DNA of 64,000 bases from Alphaproteobacteria bacterium (GCA_018830285.1 JAHJSB010000029.1:62001-126000); one strand, 5' to 3'. Positions 1 to 10,191 are shown, counted from the stretch's first letter. The notes: generated by a model not told the origin, from the letters alone. Translations and numbers: made by a program.

Positions 1-50
1 ACCGGATTGTCCCGCCCGCGGCGGGTCATGTGCGTTTCGGGCGTGGCCAT
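1..50 (-). CDS. Possible 5' end of a leftward gene, cut by the window edge
   Basis: On the minus strand an ATG at 50-48 opens a frame (M-A-T-P-E-T-H-M-T-R-R-G) that stays open to the window edge. A GAGGGA motif lies about 8 nt upstream, a sensible ribosome-binding site. Only 16 codons are visible, so no product can be named. The AT-rich stretch at about 64-95 just upstream could hold its promoter. The call rests on start plus ribosome-binding site only. Confidence 0.35.
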   Translation of the reverse strand, partial: MATPETHMTRRGRDNP

Positions 51-126
51 TATGTGTCCCTCGAGTAGCTAAAAATATCGAAAAACGATAAAGCACGCCG
101 CTTCCTATGTAAACGGCTCCCGGACG

Positions 127-161
127 AAAAACGGCGGCGGTCCCGCCTGGAACCGCCGCCG
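127..161 (-). terminator. Rho-independent terminator after the SIMPL gene
   Basis: A perfect 10-bp GC-rich stem (132-141 pairs with 152-161, loop about 10 nt) is followed on the minus strand by five T residues (127-131 read as A on the plus strand). It sits 24 nt beyond the stop of the SIMPL-domain gene and is oriented to end its transcript. Confidence 0.85.
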
Positions 162-184
162 CAATCTGTTCAATCGGTCCGGAC

Positions 185-985
185 TTACTTCGCCAGTTCG
201 AACTGGACGTTGACGCTGGCCGTGTAACCCACTTCGCCGCCCGAGATCGGGGTCGAGGCATCCATCGCCATTTCCTTGCCACGCGACATCATCGCCATCG
301 GTTGCGGGCTGTAATCGCCGCCTTCCGAAATGGTCACGATGCGAGCGACCCTGAGGCCGGCTGCGCCGGCATAGAGTTCGGCCTTGGACATCGCATTTTC
401 CATGGCCTTCCGGCGCGCCTCTGTCCGCACTTCATCGTCATTGTCGAGGGCAAAATTGATGCCCGAGAACGTGTTGCCACCAGCCGATACCAGGCTGTCC
501 ATGGTCGCTCCGAGATTGTCGAGGTCACGCACTTTCACGGTCAGCTGGTTGGAGGCCGTGTAACCGTCCAGGCGCTGCTCGCCGCGCGTGCGGCCCTTGC
601 CTTCATCGATCTCGACATAGGTATAGCGTGGCTGCAGCGAGAAGTTTGACGTCTGCATGTCTTTCTTCGCGACACCCGCCTTGGCCAGCGCGTCGAACAC
701 GCCCGTCATGGCATCGGCCTGTTGCTGCATCGCCGCCCTGGCCGTCTCGGCATCGGCCTGCACGCCGGCCGTGATATACGCAATGTCAGGCGCGCGCATC
801 ACTTCGCCCTCGGCAGAAATATCCAGTGTGGTTTCCGGCTGGATTGAATTCGGATTCATCATCGGGTGCCCCATTTCGGCCATTGAAGCGCCCTTCGTGG
901 TCGTTGGAATCTGCGCACAGGCAGCCGGCGCAAGCGCGAGCATGCAGGCACCCATCGCAGCGATCAGTGTTTTTTGATTCAGCAT
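185..985 (-). CDS. SIMPL (DUF541) domain periplasmic protein
   Basis: About 266 aa. The start at 985 is preferred over an upstream in-frame start at 1024, because it places a clean signal peptide (MLNQKTLIAAMG...APAACAQ) at the N-terminus. After a short linker, the rest matches the SIMPL/DUF541 family: the opening 'ISAEGEVMRAPDIAYITAGV', a central 'YTASNQLTVKVRDLDNLG' strand, and a C-terminal 'ISGGEVGYTASVNVQFEL'. The family is periplasmic or envelope-associated and often linked to oxidative or envelope stress, but it has no defined enzymatic activity. The gene stands alone with its own terminator; galE lies upstream on the same strand after 95 nt. The family is firm, the role unknown. Confidence 0.85.
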   Translation of the reverse strand: MLNQKTLIAAMGACMLALAPAACAQIPTTTKGASMAEMGHPMMNPNSIQPETTLDISAEGEVMRAPDIAYITAGVQADAETARAAMQQQADAMTGVFDALAKAGVAKKDMQTSNFSLQPRYTYVEIDEGKGRTRGEQRLDGYTASNQLTVKVRDLDNLGATMDSLVSAGGNTFSGINFALDNDDEVRTEARRKAMENAMSKAELYAGAAGLRVARIVTISEGGDYSPQPMAMMSRGKEMAMDASTPISGGEVGYTASVNVQFELAK

Positions 986-1080
986 GTCTGGATTTCCATT
1001 CTGTTTGATAGCCCTGTTTCCCAAAGGATTAAGGCCGCAAAACGGCAGTCGTTGCGTCGGTCAGAAAATTTATTGCGATA

Positions 1081-2100
1081 TCAGGCCAGCTCAAAGCCGT
1101 TCGGGTTTTGACTTTGCCAGGCCCATTGATCGCGGCACATGTCGGCCAGGCCATATTCGGCCCGCCATCCAAGCAGCGCTTCGGCCTGGCTCGGATCGGC
1201 CCAGAACGCGGCAATGTCGCCGCAGCGCCGGGGCCCGAAATTTATCGGCACCTTGCGCCCGCTCGCGGCCTCGAAGGCCGAGACAAGTTCGAGGACGGAC
1301 GTGCCATGCCCGGTGCCGAGATTGACCGTGATCGCTCCTGGCTCGCGCTCGAACCGCTCCAGCGCCAGGACATGCGCCCGGGCCAGGTCGACAACATGCA
1401 GGTAATCACGCACGCCGGTGCCGTCGGGTGTATCATAATCATTCCCGAACACGTTCAGCGCGGGCCGCCGCCCGACTGCCACCTGCGCGACGAAGGGCAT
1501 CAGATTGTTGGGTACGCCATGCGGGTCTTCGCCGATCTCGCCGCTGGCGTGAGCACCGATCGGGTTGAAATAGCGCAGGATCGCCACATCGGTCATCCCG
1601 CCAGACTCAACAAGATCCTTGAGCATCAATTCAACCGACAGCTTGGTCTGGCCATAGGGGTTCGTCGGGCTCAGGCGATGGGATTCGGTATAGGGTAGGA
1701 ACTCGGGTTCGCCATAGACGGTCGCACTTGAACTGAACACAAATCGCCCTGTTCCCGCTTCCATCATGGCCGACAGCAGGCTGTGCGTACCGATCACATT
1801 GGCACTGTAATAGTCGAGCGGTCTGGCAACCGAATCCCCGACCGCTTTCAGGCCCGCGAAATGGATCACCGCCTCGCAATCATGTTTTTTCAGGATCTCG
1901 GTGATACGGGCCGTATCGCGCACATCGGCTTCATAGGACCGCAATTCGTGATTGGTCAGCCGCCGAACCCGGTCCAGCGCGGCCGGGCTGCTATTGACGA
2001 AATTGTCGACGACAACGGGCGTATAACCGCGGGCAAGCAATTCGACACACGTGTGCGTGCCGATATAGCCCGCCCCTCCTGTGACCAATACTTGCTTCAT
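1081..2100 (-). CDS. galE: UDP-glucose 4-epimerase
   Basis: 339 aa, full length for the family. It interconverts UDP-glucose and UDP-galactose with tightly bound NAD in the cytoplasm. The N-terminus has the Rossmann signature TGGAGYIGTHT. The short-chain-dehydrogenase triad is present as SSSATVYG (Ser/Thr) and NPYGQTK (Tyr-x3-Lys). The GalE-typical 'GTGVRDYLHVVDLARAHVLAL' segment follows. It feeds UDP-galactose to the polysaccharide region further right. It is monocistronic as seen; a 160-nt gap with no clear gene separates its start from the tRNA. Confidence 0.95.
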   Translation of the reverse strand: MKQVLVTGGAGYIGTHTCVELLARGYTPVVVDNFVNSSPAALDRVRRLTNHELRSYEADVRDTARITEILKKHDCEAVIHFAGLKAVGDSVARPLDYYSANVIGTHSLLSAMMEAGTGRFVFSSSATVYGEPEFLPYTESHRLSPTNPYGQTKLSVELMLKDLVESGGMTDVAILRYFNPIGAHASGEIGEDPHGVPNNLMPFVAQVAVGRRPALNVFGNDYDTPDGTGVRDYLHVVDLARAHVLALERFEREPGAITVNLGTGHGTSVLELVSAFEAASGRKVPINFGPRRCGDIAAFWADPSQAEALLGWRAEYGLADMCRDQWAWQSQNPNGFELA

Positions 2101-2261
2101 GTTGGCATCCTTGCAGACGATTCTGGCCGGTTCAATGTGAATTCAACCGAGTCTTGCATTTCATTCCCTATGGAACGTGAACCCTTGCAAATTCATGACC
2201 AGGCCGCATGATTTGCGCCATTGCCACTCGGGATCGGCTTGCTTAAACGGGAACGTCACTG

Positions 2262-2338
2262 GGGCCCGTAGCTCAGTTGGTTAGAGCGGACCGCTCATAA
2301 CGGTTTGGTCGCAGGTTCGAGTCCTGCCGGGCCCACCA
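2262..2338 (+). tRNA. tRNA with CAT anticodon (tRNA-Ile2 or tRNA-Met)
   Basis: A 77-nt cloverleaf with encoded CCA. The acceptor stem GGGCCCG (2262-2268) pairs with CGGGCCC (2328-2334), the T-arm is GCAGG/TTCGAGT/CCTGC, and the anticodon loop is CTCATAA. A CAT anticodon can be elongator Met or lysidine-modified Ile2. The GGTCGCAGGTTCGAGTCCTGC 3' half and the GGGCCC acceptor look more like bacterial tRNA-Ile2 as I remember it. It ends 1 nt before the stop codon of the convergent UXS gene. Confidence 0.93.
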
Positions 2339-2339
2339 T

Positions 2340-3293
2340 TCACAACATCTGCTGAATTTCGTCTTCGAAATAAGCAATGGTGGGCTTCAATCCCTCATCC
2401 AGCTGAACAGTCGGTTCCCAACCGAGCTTGTCCCGCGCCATCGTGATATCCGGCTGGCGCTGCTTGGGATCATCCTGCGGCAGCGGGCGATGAACGAGTC
2501 GGGATTTGGATCCTGTCAGGTCGATCACCCGCTCGGCCAGCTGGCGGATCGTGAATTCGCCAGGATTGCCGATATTCACCGGCCCCACGAATTCCGGCCC
2601 CGTGCCCATCAGCGAGACGAGCCCGGTCACAAGATCCGACACATAGCAGAAACTACGCGTCTGCTGTCCGTCGCCATAGAGCGTGATGTCCTCGCCCTTC
2701 AACGCCTGCACGATGAAGTTCGAGACGACCCGGCCATCGTTCGGATGCATGCGCGGGCCGTATGTATTGAAGATGCGAGCGACCTTTATCTCGACCTTGT
2801 GCTGGCGGTAATAATCAAAGAACAGGGTCTCGGCGCAGCGCTTGCCCTCATCATAGCAGCTGCGCGGCCCGATCGGATTGACGTTGCCCCAATAGTCTTC
2901 GGTCTGCGGGTGTATGACCGGGTCGCCATAGACTTCCGACGTCGAGGCCTGGAGGATGCGCGCCCGCGTGCGCTTGGCGAGGCCCAGCATGTTGATCGCG
3001 CCATGCACACTGGTCTTGGTCGTCTGGACCGGGTCGAACTGATAGTGGATCGGGCTCGCCGGGCAGGCGAGGTTGTAGATCTGGTCAACTTCCACAAACA
3101 GCGGGAACGTCACGTCATGACGCATCACTTCGAATTTCGGATTGTCGAGCAAATGGGCGACATTCGTACGACGCCCGGTGAAGAAATTGTCGACGCAAAG
3201 GACTTCCGCCCCGGTTTCGAGCAGGCGCTCGCACAGGAAGGAGCCGATGAACCCGGCGCCGCCGGTAACGAGGATACGAGGGACATAATGCAT
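2340..3293 (-). CDS. UDP-glucuronate decarboxylase (UDP-xylose synthase)
   Basis: 317 aa. It converts UDP-glucuronate to UDP-xylose with NAD in the cytoplasm. Visible hallmarks are the TGGAGFIGS dinucleotide-binding loop, the UXS-specific '[18 protein letters not shown]', STSEVYGDP, and the catalytic '[10 protein letters not shown]' (Tyr-x3-Lys), followed by '[11 protein letters not shown]' and '[11 protein letters not shown]'. Length matches bacterial UXS. The stop codon lies 1 nt from the tRNA CCA end on the opposite strand. No Ugd (UDP-glucose dehydrogenase) is in the window, so its substrate must come from elsewhere. It probably supplies xylose for the surface glycan. Confidence 0.93.
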   Translation of the reverse strand: MHYVPRILVTGGAGFIGSFLCERLLETGAEVLCVDNFFTGRRTNVAHLLDNPKFEVMRHDVTFPLFVEVDQIYNLACPASPIHYQFDPVQTTKTSVHGAINMLGLAKRTRARILQASTSEVYGDPVIHPQTEDYWGNVNPIGPRSCYDEGKRCAETLFFDYYRQHKVEIKVARIFNTYGPRMHPNDGRVVSNFIVQALKGEDITLYGDGQQTRSFCYVSDLVTGLVSLMGTGPEFVGPVNIGNPGEFTIRQLAERVIDLTGSKSRLVHRPLPQDDPKQRQPDITMARDKLGWEPTVQLDEGLKPTIAYFEDEIQQML

Positions 3294-3347
3294 CGTATCG
3301 GGGTGCGGGCTTTTTCCTGAACGGTCAAGAGGCCTCGGCGGTTGCCT

Positions 3348-4220
3348 CTAAAGACCCGCCTTGCGCTTGCGGAAATAGGCGAGCGTGCCGCGATGGAGAA
3401 CATCGTCCCCCAGCGATATCTCGTGCGCCTCAAAGTCAGGTTTTCCCTTGACGTCGGCATAGACGGTGCCGAAGTCCTTGTAACAGGCCTCCAGCAGCGC
3501 TTCGAAACTGTCGATCACGAAATAGGTCTGCTGGAAATCATCGATGATGTATTTGGTGCGCATGACGCGTGGCAGGTCGAAGGCGACCCGGTTGGGGCTA
3601 TCGGCTTCCAGCGAAAATACGGTCTCGTTCGGACTGGAAAGAATGCCCGCGCCATAGATGCGCAGGCCGCCAGCCTCGCGAATGAGCCCAAACTCCACAG
3701 TATACCAGTAAAGCCGCGCCAGGTTGTGCAGCTGGCCGAGTTGCATCGCGCGCTGGCCACCCTTGCCATAGGCCTCCATGAAATCGGCAAAGACCGGATT
3801 GGCCAGCATCGGCACATGGCCGAAGATATCGTGGAAAATGTCCGGTTCCTGCAGGTAGTCGAACTCCGCCTCCGGGCGGATGAAGGCACCAGCAGGAAAC
3901 CTCCGGTTGGCAAGGTGATTGAAGAAGATGTCGTCAGGGACGAGCTCGGCCACCGGCACGATCCGCCACCCCGTCAGCGGCTCCAGCCGGTCTGACAGCT
4001 GGGCCATGTCAGGTATGCCGGATGCCGACAGTTCCAGAGTCGTCATCGCATCGAGGGCAGCTTGGCAGGCTCGCCCGCGTGTGATCTCCCGCTGGCGCCG
4101 GAATAGCCTGTCCCACCTGTCATGCTCGGCCGCTGAATAGGATCCCCAGTCCTGGTCGATCGTAAAATCGACCGCGCGTTGCGCATTGTGGTACCGGTTT
4201 TTGGGAGCTTGCGTGTTCAT
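3348..4220 (-). CDS. phhA: Phenylalanine 4-monooxygenase
   Basis: 290 aa, the usual size of the bacterial single-domain enzyme. It hydroxylates phenylalanine to tyrosine using tetrahydrobiopterin, O2 and a non-haem iron. The iron ligands are visible: H130 and H135 in HDIFGHVP and E176 in WYTVEFGL. The pterin-dependent hydroxylase segment 'GAFIRPEAEFDYLQEPD' precedes them. A typical C-terminal 'YFVIDSFEALLEAC' helix follows. It lies 54 nt upstream of the UXS gene on the same strand but is functionally unrelated to it. The 180-nt region to the divergent glycosyltransferase presumably carries promoters for both. Confidence 0.95.
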   Translation of the reverse strand: MNTQAPKNRYHNAQRAVDFTIDQDWGSYSAAEHDRWDRLFRRQREITRGRACQAALDAMTTLELSASGIPDMAQLSDRLEPLTGWRIVPVAELVPDDIFFNHLANRRFPAGAFIRPEAEFDYLQEPDIFHDIFGHVPMLANPVFADFMEAYGKGGQRAMQLGQLHNLARLYWYTVEFGLIREAGGLRIYGAGILSSPNETVFSLEADSPNRVAFDLPRVMRTKYIIDDFQQTYFVIDSFEALLEACYKDFGTVYADVKGKPDFEAHEISLGDDVLHRGTLAYFRKRKAGL

Positions 4221-4401
4221 TGCTGGAACCTAACAAGTTTTCACAAAAGGTTCCAGATGTAACTATCTGGCCGATCCACCCTTCTTAAGCTTGTCGGCCT
4301 GATCAACCAGCGGTCGCTTCCAATCGCATCACGCGCCTCGACGATCACATCGGAAAGTGCAAATAAGATAATGGGTCTGGAATGACAGAAATGGAATAAG
4401 A

Positions 4402-5478
4402 ATGACGGCACTTCCGGATACCTCCTCCAGCCAGTCCGAACCAAGCATTCCGACGTTTTCGATCATCATTGTCAATTTCAATGGCGGCGCTTACGTTCAG
4501 CAGGCGCTCGACTCGCTGGCCAGCCAGAACGTGGTGGATTTCGAAGTGCTTGTCGTCGATAATTCATCGACCGACGGCTCCGTGGATCGATTGCATACCG
4601 ACGGGCTGCCGTCTTTCAAGCTCCTGGCGGAGACGAAGAACCATGGTTTTGCAGGCGCTACGAACCTAGCTGCCCAGGAGGCCATCGGTGACTGGATCGT
4701 TTGCCTGAATCCGGACGCAATTGCCGAGCCCAGATGGCTGGAAGAGATCATCTTAGGCCAGGCCCGGCACCCGCAAGTCCGGATGTTCGCATCGGCGCAA
4801 ATGTGCGCGAACGATCCTTTGGTACTCGATGGCGCCGGCGATGCCTACCTCATCTTCGGAATACCCTGGCGTGGGGGGTTTGGACGGGTAGCGAGCGAAT
4901 TGCCAGGAGAAGGGGAGTGCTTCAGTCCGTGCGGTGCCAGCGCTGTTTTTGACCGAAAGCTGTTCCTCGAACATGGCGGTTTCGATGAAGCATTCTTCTG
5001 CTTCTGCGAAGATGTCGATCTGGGGTTTCGCCTCCGTCTGGCGGGGGAGACATGCATGTTCCTGCCCAGGGCAGTCATACACCATGTGGGTGGCGGCCTC
5101 AGCGGACGCGCGAGCGACTTTTCCATCTATCATGGCTGTCGCAACCGCATCTGGACCTATGCCAAAAACATGCCCGCGCCGATATTCTGGCTCACCCTGC
5201 CCGGTCACGTCGGCTTGTCGGTCTACCTGCTCACGCGCAGCCTCATGGCAGGCAAGGTCAGGCAGACCTGGCGAGGCATGCGCGATGGACTGCTTGGCGC
5301 GGCTCGCATGCGTCGCATTGGGCGGGAGGGACGCAGCCACATAAGCTCGACATGGCAGCTCGCCCGCGCAATGGCATGGAACCCGTTCCGCATGAGCCAA
5401 AGACGGGTTCACGTGCGCGAAACCTCGCCGCCAGTCCCGGTTCACATTACCAGGACCAATGCGTCAGCAATCCTTTGA
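4402..5478 (+). CDS. Family 2 glycosyltransferase, rhamnosyltransferase-like
   Basis: 358 aa. The N-terminal GT-A fold is clear: '[21 protein letters not shown]', VDNSSTDGS, then 'CLNPDA' as the variant DxD metal/nucleotide site. '[21 protein letters not shown]' is the family ED(V/I)DLG motif that carries the catalytic base. The C-terminal third has hydrophobic and basic segments typical of membrane-associated rhamnosyltransferase-like GT2 enzymes. A GGA motif lies about 8 nt before the ATG. Its 3' end overlaps the convergent rmlA by 32 nt. Being next to rmlBDA, a rhamnose or related dTDP/UDP-sugar donor is plausible but not proven. Confidence 0.85.
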   Translation: MTALPDTSSSQSEPSIPTFSIIIVNFNGGAYVQQALDSLASQNVVDFEVLVVDNSSTDGSVDRLHTDGLPSFKLLAETKNHGFAGATNLAAQEAIGDWIVCLNPDAIAEPRWLEEIILGQARHPQVRMFASAQMCANDPLVLDGAGDAYLIFGIPWRGGFGRVASELPGEGECFSPCGASAVFDRKLFLEHGGFDEAFFCFCEDVDLGFRLRLAGETCMFLPRAVIHHVGGGLSGRASDFSIYHGCRNRIWTYAKNMPAPIFWLTLPGHVGLSVYLLTRSLMAGKVRQTWRGMRDGLLGAARMRRIGREGRSHISSTWQLARAMAWNPFRMSQRRVHVRETSPPVPVHITRTNASAIL

Positions 5479-6319
5479 GATAGACGCCATATTCATTCTT
5501 GTATTCTGAAGCCAGCTTCTCCAACTGCGCATCATCAATGAAGCCCTTTCGCCAGGCAACTTCTTCCGGACATGCAATCTTCATGCCCTGGCGCTTCTCC
5601 ACCGTCTGTACAAATTGCGATGCCTGGATCAGACCATCAAATGTTCCGGCATCAAGCCAGGCCGTTCCCCGGGCGAGCCGGTGCACGCGAAGGTCACCCC
5701 GCTTCAGATAGGCCTCATTGACAGACGTGATCTCCAGTTCTCCACGCTCGGAGGGCTGCACGTCACGCGCGATATCAACAACATCTTCGTCATAGAAATA
5801 GAGGCCTGTCACTGCCCAGTTGCTCTTCGGATTTAGTGGCTTTTCTTCAATAGACAGGGCCTTGCCTTCATCATCCATTTCGACAATCCCGAACTGAGAC
5901 GGGTCTTTCACCTGGCAGGCAAACACTTCGGCGCCCTTGCCCATTGCGCCTGCCTTCAGCAATTCACCGCTAAGGCCAGCGCCGTAGAACATGTTGTCCC
6001 CCAGGGCGAGAGCGCTTGGTTGGCCAGCCACAAAGTCTGCGCCAATCAGGAACGCCTCGGCCAGCCCCCTCGGTTCATCCTGCGCGGCATAGGTGAAATT
6101 CATGCCCCAGGCACTGCCGTCGCCGAGCAGGTGCTGGTAGGTTGGCAAGGCATCAGGCATGGAAATGATCAGGATGTCCCGGATACTGGCAAACATGAGT
6201 GTCGTGATCGGGTGAAAGATCATCGGCTTGTCATAGACAGGCAGGAGCTGCTTGGAGACGCCGCGTGTGATCGGATGCAGGCGCGTTCCCTTGCCGCCCG
6301 CCAGAATGATACCTTTCAT
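5447..6319 (-). CDS. rmlA: Glucose-1-phosphate thymidylyltransferase
   Basis: 290 aa. First step of dTDP-L-rhamnose synthesis (dTTP + Glc-1-P to dTDP-glucose). The signature '[27 protein letters not shown]' starts directly at the chosen ATG (6319), and '[10 protein letters not shown]', 'ALGDNMFYG' and '[19 protein letters not shown]' follow. The start at 6319 is preferred over an in-frame start at 6328. It overlaps the rmlD stop as ATGA and has GGAGAG about 10 nt upstream. Last gene of the rmlB-rmlD-rmlA run; the fourth gene, rmlC, is 38 kb away at 44.6-45.1 kb. Confidence 0.95.
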   Translation of the reverse strand: MKGIILAGGKGTRLHPITRGVSKQLLPVYDKPMIFHPITTLMFASIRDILIISMPDALPTYQHLLGDGSAWGMNFTYAAQDEPRGLAEAFLIGADFVAGQPSALALGDNMFYGAGLSGELLKAGAMGKGAEVFACQVKDPSQFGIVEMDDEGKALSIEEKPLNPKSNWAVTGLYFYDEDVVDIARDVQPSERGELEITSVNEAYLKRGDLRVHRLARGTAWLDAGTFDGLIQASQFVQTVEKRQGMKIACPEEVAWRKGFIDDAQLEKLASEYKNEYGVYLKGLLTHWSW

Positions 6320-7221
6320 GAATTCCACTCTCCGGTTTTCACCAATTGTTCAACGCAGGTTCGCGTGGTGACCTGCCAATGCGGCAACGATATGCCATAA
6401 GTTTGTGCGAGCTTTGAGCAATCCAGCCGCGAATTGGACGGGCGGGTCACCGGCGTGGGGTATTCGTACGAAGTGATCCGCTTCACGCGCGCCACCGGCC
6501 CCCCGGCCCTGGCGCTACAATCAAAGATGTACTCGGCAAACTCGGCCCAGCTCGCTTCACCCTGCGCAGTCATGTGATAAACCCCCGACTTTATCGCCTT
6601 CTCGCCCGACAGGACCTGCGCCGAGATGTCCAGGATGCCTGCGGCAATATCGGCAGCGCTTGTCGGATTGCCTCGCTGGTCGTGGACAACACCCAGTTCA
6701 TCGCGCCCGGCACCGACACGCAGCATGGTCTTGAGAAAATTCTTTCCGACCGTGCTGTATACCCAGGCAGTGCGCAGGATCAAATGGTCAGGATTGGCGC
6801 TGGCCACCGCCACCTCGCCCGCCCGTTTCGAATGACCGTAAACGCCCAGTGGCGCCAGTGGGTCGGCCTCGTTGTAGGGGGCCGTTTTGGTGCCGTCGAA
6901 AACGTAATCCGTGGAAATCTGGAGCAGGGGAACCCCCTTCCGCGCGGCCGCAGCGGCCAGGGCTCCCGGCGCTGCAGTGTTCAGCGCGAAAGCCGCAGCC
7001 TCTTCACTCTCAGCCTGGTCGACGGCTGTATAGGCCGCCGCGTTCACGACCAGGTCCGGCCTCACGGCATCAATCGCAGCCTCGATCGACGAATTGTCGA
7101 GCACGTCCAGGCCCGGACGACCCCTCGCGACAACCCTCTGGCCGGTCAGAGAGGGAATCGTGGCCAGTGCATGCGCGACCTGCCCGGATCGCCCCACAAC
7201 GAGAATGGTTTTTTCTGACAT
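6316..7221 (-). CDS. rmlD: dTDP-4-dehydrorhamnose reductase
   Basis: 301 aa. It reduces dTDP-4-dehydro-L-rhamnose to dTDP-L-rhamnose with NAD(P)H. Markers are the N-terminal '[12 protein letters not shown]', '[20 protein letters not shown]', '[20 protein letters not shown]', the catalytic 'YGHSKRAGE' (Tyr-x3-Lys), and '[10 protein letters not shown]'. Its TGA overlaps the rmlA ATG. A second, divergent rmlD-like gene lies at 57.7-58.6 kb. This copy is the one embedded in the rhamnose operon and is the likely pathway enzyme. Confidence 0.95.
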   Translation of the reverse strand: MSEKTILVVGRSGQVAHALATIPSLTGQRVVARGRPGLDVLDNSSIEAAIDAVRPDLVVNAAAYTAVDQAESEEAAAFALNTAAPGALAAAAARKGVPLLQISTDYVFDGTKTAPYNEADPLAPLGVYGHSKRAGEVAVASANPDHLILRTAWVYSTVGKNFLKTMLRVGAGRDELGVVHDQRGNPTSAADIAAGILDISAQVLSGEKAIKSGVYHMTAQGEASWAEFAEYIFDCSARAGGPVARVKRITSYEYPTPVTRPSNSRLDCSKLAQTYGISLPHWQVTTRTCVEQLVKTGEWNS

Positions 7222-7249
7222 GTTTGAACTCTACCAGTTGCCGGCGGGT

Positions 7250-8335
7250 CTAAGCGTTCTGTGTTTCGGGCAAGCCGAGGCGGTCACCGGAATAGACTGA
7301 CTTGCGCAATGGCGTCCACCAGTCGGCATTGTCGAGATACCAGCGTACCGTCTTGGCAAGCCCCGTTTCGAAACTCTCCTGAGCGCGCCAGCCGAGTTCG
7401 CCTTCCAATTTCGTGGCATCAACGGCGTAGCGATGGTCGTGGCCTGGCCGGTCGGTCACGAATTTGATCAACTCCCGGCGGGGGCGCGCCTGAGGCACGA
7501 TCTTGTCCAGTTCGTCACATATCCGCTCGACGACCTGCAGGTTCGTACGCTCATTTCGTCCGCCGACATTGTACGTCTCGCCGAGGCGGCCCTTGCTGGC
7601 AATCAGCGACAGGGCCCGGGCATGGTCCTCGACATACAACCAGTCTCGGATGTTGGAGCCGTCGCCATAAACAGGCAGCTGCTTGCCCTCAAGCGCGTTC
7701 AGGATGACCAGCGGGATCAGTTTTTCGGGAAAATGATACGGCCCGTAATTATTCGAACAGTTCGAGACGACCACCGGCAGGCCATAGGTGCGGAACCATG
7801 CCTTGGCGAGATGGTCTGATGCCGCTTTCGAGGCCGAATAAGGAGACGAAGGATCGTAGGGTGTCGTCTCTTCGAAGAGCCCATCAGCGCCCAATGAGCC
7901 ATAGACCTCGTCGGTCGACACATGCAGGAAACGAAAGCGTTCTCTGGTATCCCCGGCAGGAAGGCCCGACCAGTAGGCCCGGGCCGCCTCGAGCATGCTG
8001 TAGGTTCCGATGACATTTGTCTCGATGAACGCGCTCGGCCCGGATATTGAACGGTCGACATGGCTTTCGGCTGCCAGGTGCAGGATCTGATCGGGCTGGT
8101 AATCCGCAACGAGCGATGCCATCGCTTGTTGCTCACAGATGTCGGCTATGGCCAGACGGCAGTGCCCCGTCAGTTCCACTTCAGCCAGGTTGGCACGGTT
8201 GGCGGCGTAGGTCATCTTGTCGATAACCAGGACGTCGGCGGCTTCATTGGCAACAAGATGACGGACAAGAGCCGACCCGATGAAGCCGGCGCCGCCGGTC
8301 ACGATGATCTTTTTCATGCGCAAAAAATCGTCCAT
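7250..8335 (-). CDS. rmlB: dTDP-glucose 4,6-dehydratase
   Basis: Up to 361 aa. Second step of the dTDP-rhamnose pathway, NAD-dependent dehydration of dTDP-glucose. It has [15 protein letters not shown], '[12 protein letters not shown]', 'AESHVDRSI', '[12 protein letters not shown]', the catalytic [11 protein letters not shown], and '[12 protein letters not shown]'. The start is uncertain: an ATG at 8317 ([11 protein letters not shown]) fits the family best, while 8335 adds six residues; neither has a strong ribosome-binding site. It is the first of the rmlBDA run, with 28 nt to rmlD. About 100 nt separate it from the upstream ABC transporter gene. Confidence 0.95.
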   Translation of the reverse strand: MDDFLRMKKIIVTGGAGFIGSALVRHLVANEAADVLVIDKMTYAANRANLAEVELTGHCRLAIADICEQQAMASLVADYQPDQILHLAAESHVDRSISGPSAFIETNVIGTYSMLEAARAYWSGLPAGDTRERFRFLHVSTDEVYGSLGADGLFEETTPYDPSSPYSASKAASDHLAKAWFRTYGLPVVVSNCSNNYGPYHFPEKLIPLVILNALEGKQLPVYGDGSNIRDWLYVEDHARALSLIASKGRLGETYNVGGRNERTNLQVVERICDELDKIVPQARPRRELIKFVTDRPGHDHRYAVDATKLEGELGWRAQESFETGLAKTVRWYLDNADWWTPLRKSVYSGDRLGLPETQNA

Positions 8336-8434
8336 TCTTGGATTGGATTACCTAAAATCAGGTGCCGCGGACCAAGCCCGCCAGACTGCTTCCACTAACG
8401 TGTTGTTTTTAAAGGCGATTGTTTGGGCATCGCA

Positions 8435-9250
8435 CTATCTGGATTTTGCTCTTTGCTGTTCTTCGTACTGGTTGATTATCTGTTCAACATCACCAAACGC
8501 TCGAATTGTTCCTTCATCCAGCCACATCCCCTTCTCACAATTGTCCAACAGCAGTTTTCGACTATGAGACGCCAATACCAGAATGCCTGCCTGCTCAACG
8601 AAATCCTGCATACGCATTGTCGCCTTCTCCTTAAACGAGGCGTCTCCTGCACTCAACCACTCGTCCAGAATCAGGATTTCCGGTTCGAACGCTGTTGCAA
8701 TGGCAAAGGTCAGGCGCATGCGCATGCCCGAGGAATAAGTCTCCATCGGCATGTCCAGAAATTCACCAAGTTCGGAAAACTCAGCTATCTCGCGCCTGCG
8801 CTGCTCGATGAGCTTATGGGAATATCCTGCCGCCAGTCCGCGAAGGGTTATGTTGCGATGCCCCGTCGCCTCGACCTGAATTCCAAGATTGATATTGATC
8901 AGGCTGGTAACCCGCCCTCTGGTCGAGACCTGCCCGACCTCTGGCGAAATAATGCCCGCAAGAACTTGCAGGAGCGTCGTCTTCCCGGATCCGTTTTTCC
9001 CCACAATCGCCAGTCGATCACCCTTTCTGAGACTGAACGAAATGTCATGAAGAGCGCGAATACCCTTGAGCCGACCGGAATTACTCCAGATCAACCTTCG
9101 GTCAGCGTCTGCATTCGCCACCTGGCTGACTGCAGCATGAGCGCGGAATGTGACACCAACGCGATCAGCCACCAGCGAAACGTCCGCGTCCTTCAAACGC
9201 GGCACATCGCGGCGCTCTCGGAAAGCCCTGCTTGAATCGAACGCATTCAT
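8435..9250 (-). CDS. ABC transporter ATP-binding protein for polysaccharide export (Wzt/KpsT type)
   Basis: About 271 aa. Walker A is GKNGSGKTTLLQ, the signature is 'YSSGMRMRLTFA', Walker B is 'EILILDEWLSAGD', and the switch His is in 'LASHSRK'. A stretch of about 60 residues precedes the usual ATPase core. 'IWSNSGRLKGIRALHDISF' is typical of O-antigen/capsule exporters. There is no C-terminal glycan-binding domain, so it resembles short Wzt/KpsT forms. The start at 9250 follows the permease stop by 4 nt; an in-frame upstream start at 9322 would overlap the permease by 68 nt. It powers export of an undecaprenol- or lipid-linked glycan across the inner membrane. Confidence 0.88.
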   Translation of the reverse strand: MNAFDSSRAFRERRDVPRLKDADVSLVADRVGVTFRAHAAVSQVANADADRRLIWSNSGRLKGIRALHDISFSLRKGDRLAIVGKNGSGKTTLLQVLAGIISPEVGQVSTRGRVTSLININLGIQVEATGHRNITLRGLAAGYSHKLIEQRRREIAEFSELGEFLDMPMETYSSGMRMRLTFAIATAFEPEILILDEWLSAGDASFKEKATMRMQDFVEQAGILVLASHSRKLLLDNCEKGMWLDEGTIRAFGDVEQIINQYEEQQRAKSR

Positions 9251-9254
9251 GGCT

Positions 9255-10085
9255 TCATACCCAGTACGCGAGCCGTCTGTGGGACGCTCCGGCCATGCAA
9301 ACCGTTGCAACGAACATGACAACCGTCAGTATTCCCATGATGACCCAGCTCTTCGGGTCCGGCGTATTGCCCATGATCGGCGCTGCAAATATCTCCAGCG
9401 CATGAGTGAAGGGATTGAGTTCCGATATCGTGGTGCGCAGCCCAGGAGCGGTATGCTCGTCACGAACCCACAGAACGGGCGTCGTGAAGTAGAGAATGCG
9501 CATCAAAGACTGAATGAGGTGATCAACATCTGGATAGCGCGCGGCGATATAACCAAATGTCGTCTGAACGAATACGGCGTTGATGAGGAGAACGAGGAAC
9601 GCAGGCACCGCCAGAAGGGCTACCGGATGCAGGGAATACCCGAAGAGGAACAGTATGACGATCGCGACCACGAAATTTATACCGAAAACGAACAGAGACC
9701 GTGCGATACTTTTGAAGACATAGATGGAGTGAGGCAGCGGGGCGCTCTTTATCCATGTCTTGGCTACCTTGAATACGGCACATCCATCCGTGACGTTCCC
9801 CATGAGAAACATGAAAATTGCAAAGTTTACGGCCACGTAGACAGTGAAGTACTTGTGCCCCAAGTCTGAAAAATTACCAAAAAACAGCGATATCGTTGCG
9901 ACGAATATCACGTAGGAAATAACGATCCAGGCGAAGCCAAGTCGACTCCTGCGATAGCGTTGCTGAATTTCATCACTTGCGAACGCGATCCACAGGGCAG
10001 GCCGGCGCGCCCCGGCAATGAGATCACGAATTGCAAGTTTAGGGTCAAAGAGTGCGAGACTTGAGGTGAATCTATCGGTAGTCAC
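9255..10085 (-). CDS. ABC-2 type polysaccharide export permease (Wzm type)
   Basis: 276 aa with about six hydrophobic membrane segments (for example 'LGFAWIVISYVIFVATISLFFG', 'FVVAIVILFLFGY', 'WVIMGILTVVMFVATVCM'). The arginine-rich 'EIQQRYRRSRLGFAWIV' preceding the first membrane span is a hallmark of O-antigen/teichoic-acid ABC permeases, and 'LNPFTHALEIF' is the typical C-terminal loop. A GTG at 10085 is chosen over the longer frame from 10157, because GAGGAG lies 8 nt upstream of it and it gives the family length. It forms the exporter with the ATPase encoded 4 nt downstream. Cytoplasmic membrane. Confidence 0.88.
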   Translation of the reverse strand: MTTDRFTSSLALFDPKLAIRDLIAGARRPALWIAFASDEIQQRYRRSRLGFAWIVISYVIFVATISLFFGNFSDLGHKYFTVYVAVNFAIFMFLMGNVTDGCAVFKVAKTWIKSAPLPHSIYVFKSIARSLFVFGINFVVAIVILFLFGYSLHPVALLAVPAFLVLLINAVFVQTTFGYIAARYPDVDHLIQSLMRILYFTTPVLWVRDEHTAPGLRTTISELNPFTHALEIFAAPIMGNTPDPKSWVIMGILTVVMFVATVCMAGASHRRLAYWV

Positions 10086-10191
10086 GCTTTGTTCTCCTCG
10101 CCGCAGTCTATGCGCCCGACCCAACCGCACCCGACCTGATAGACAAAAGCAGATCATTCAGCAAGCAAAGAACCCAGCCTGCAATGCCATG

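Noticed and set aside
1024-1080. Small GCCG/CGGC hairpin (about 1030-1045) as galE terminator
   Set aside because: The stem is only 4-5 bp and there is no clear T-tract in the galE direction.
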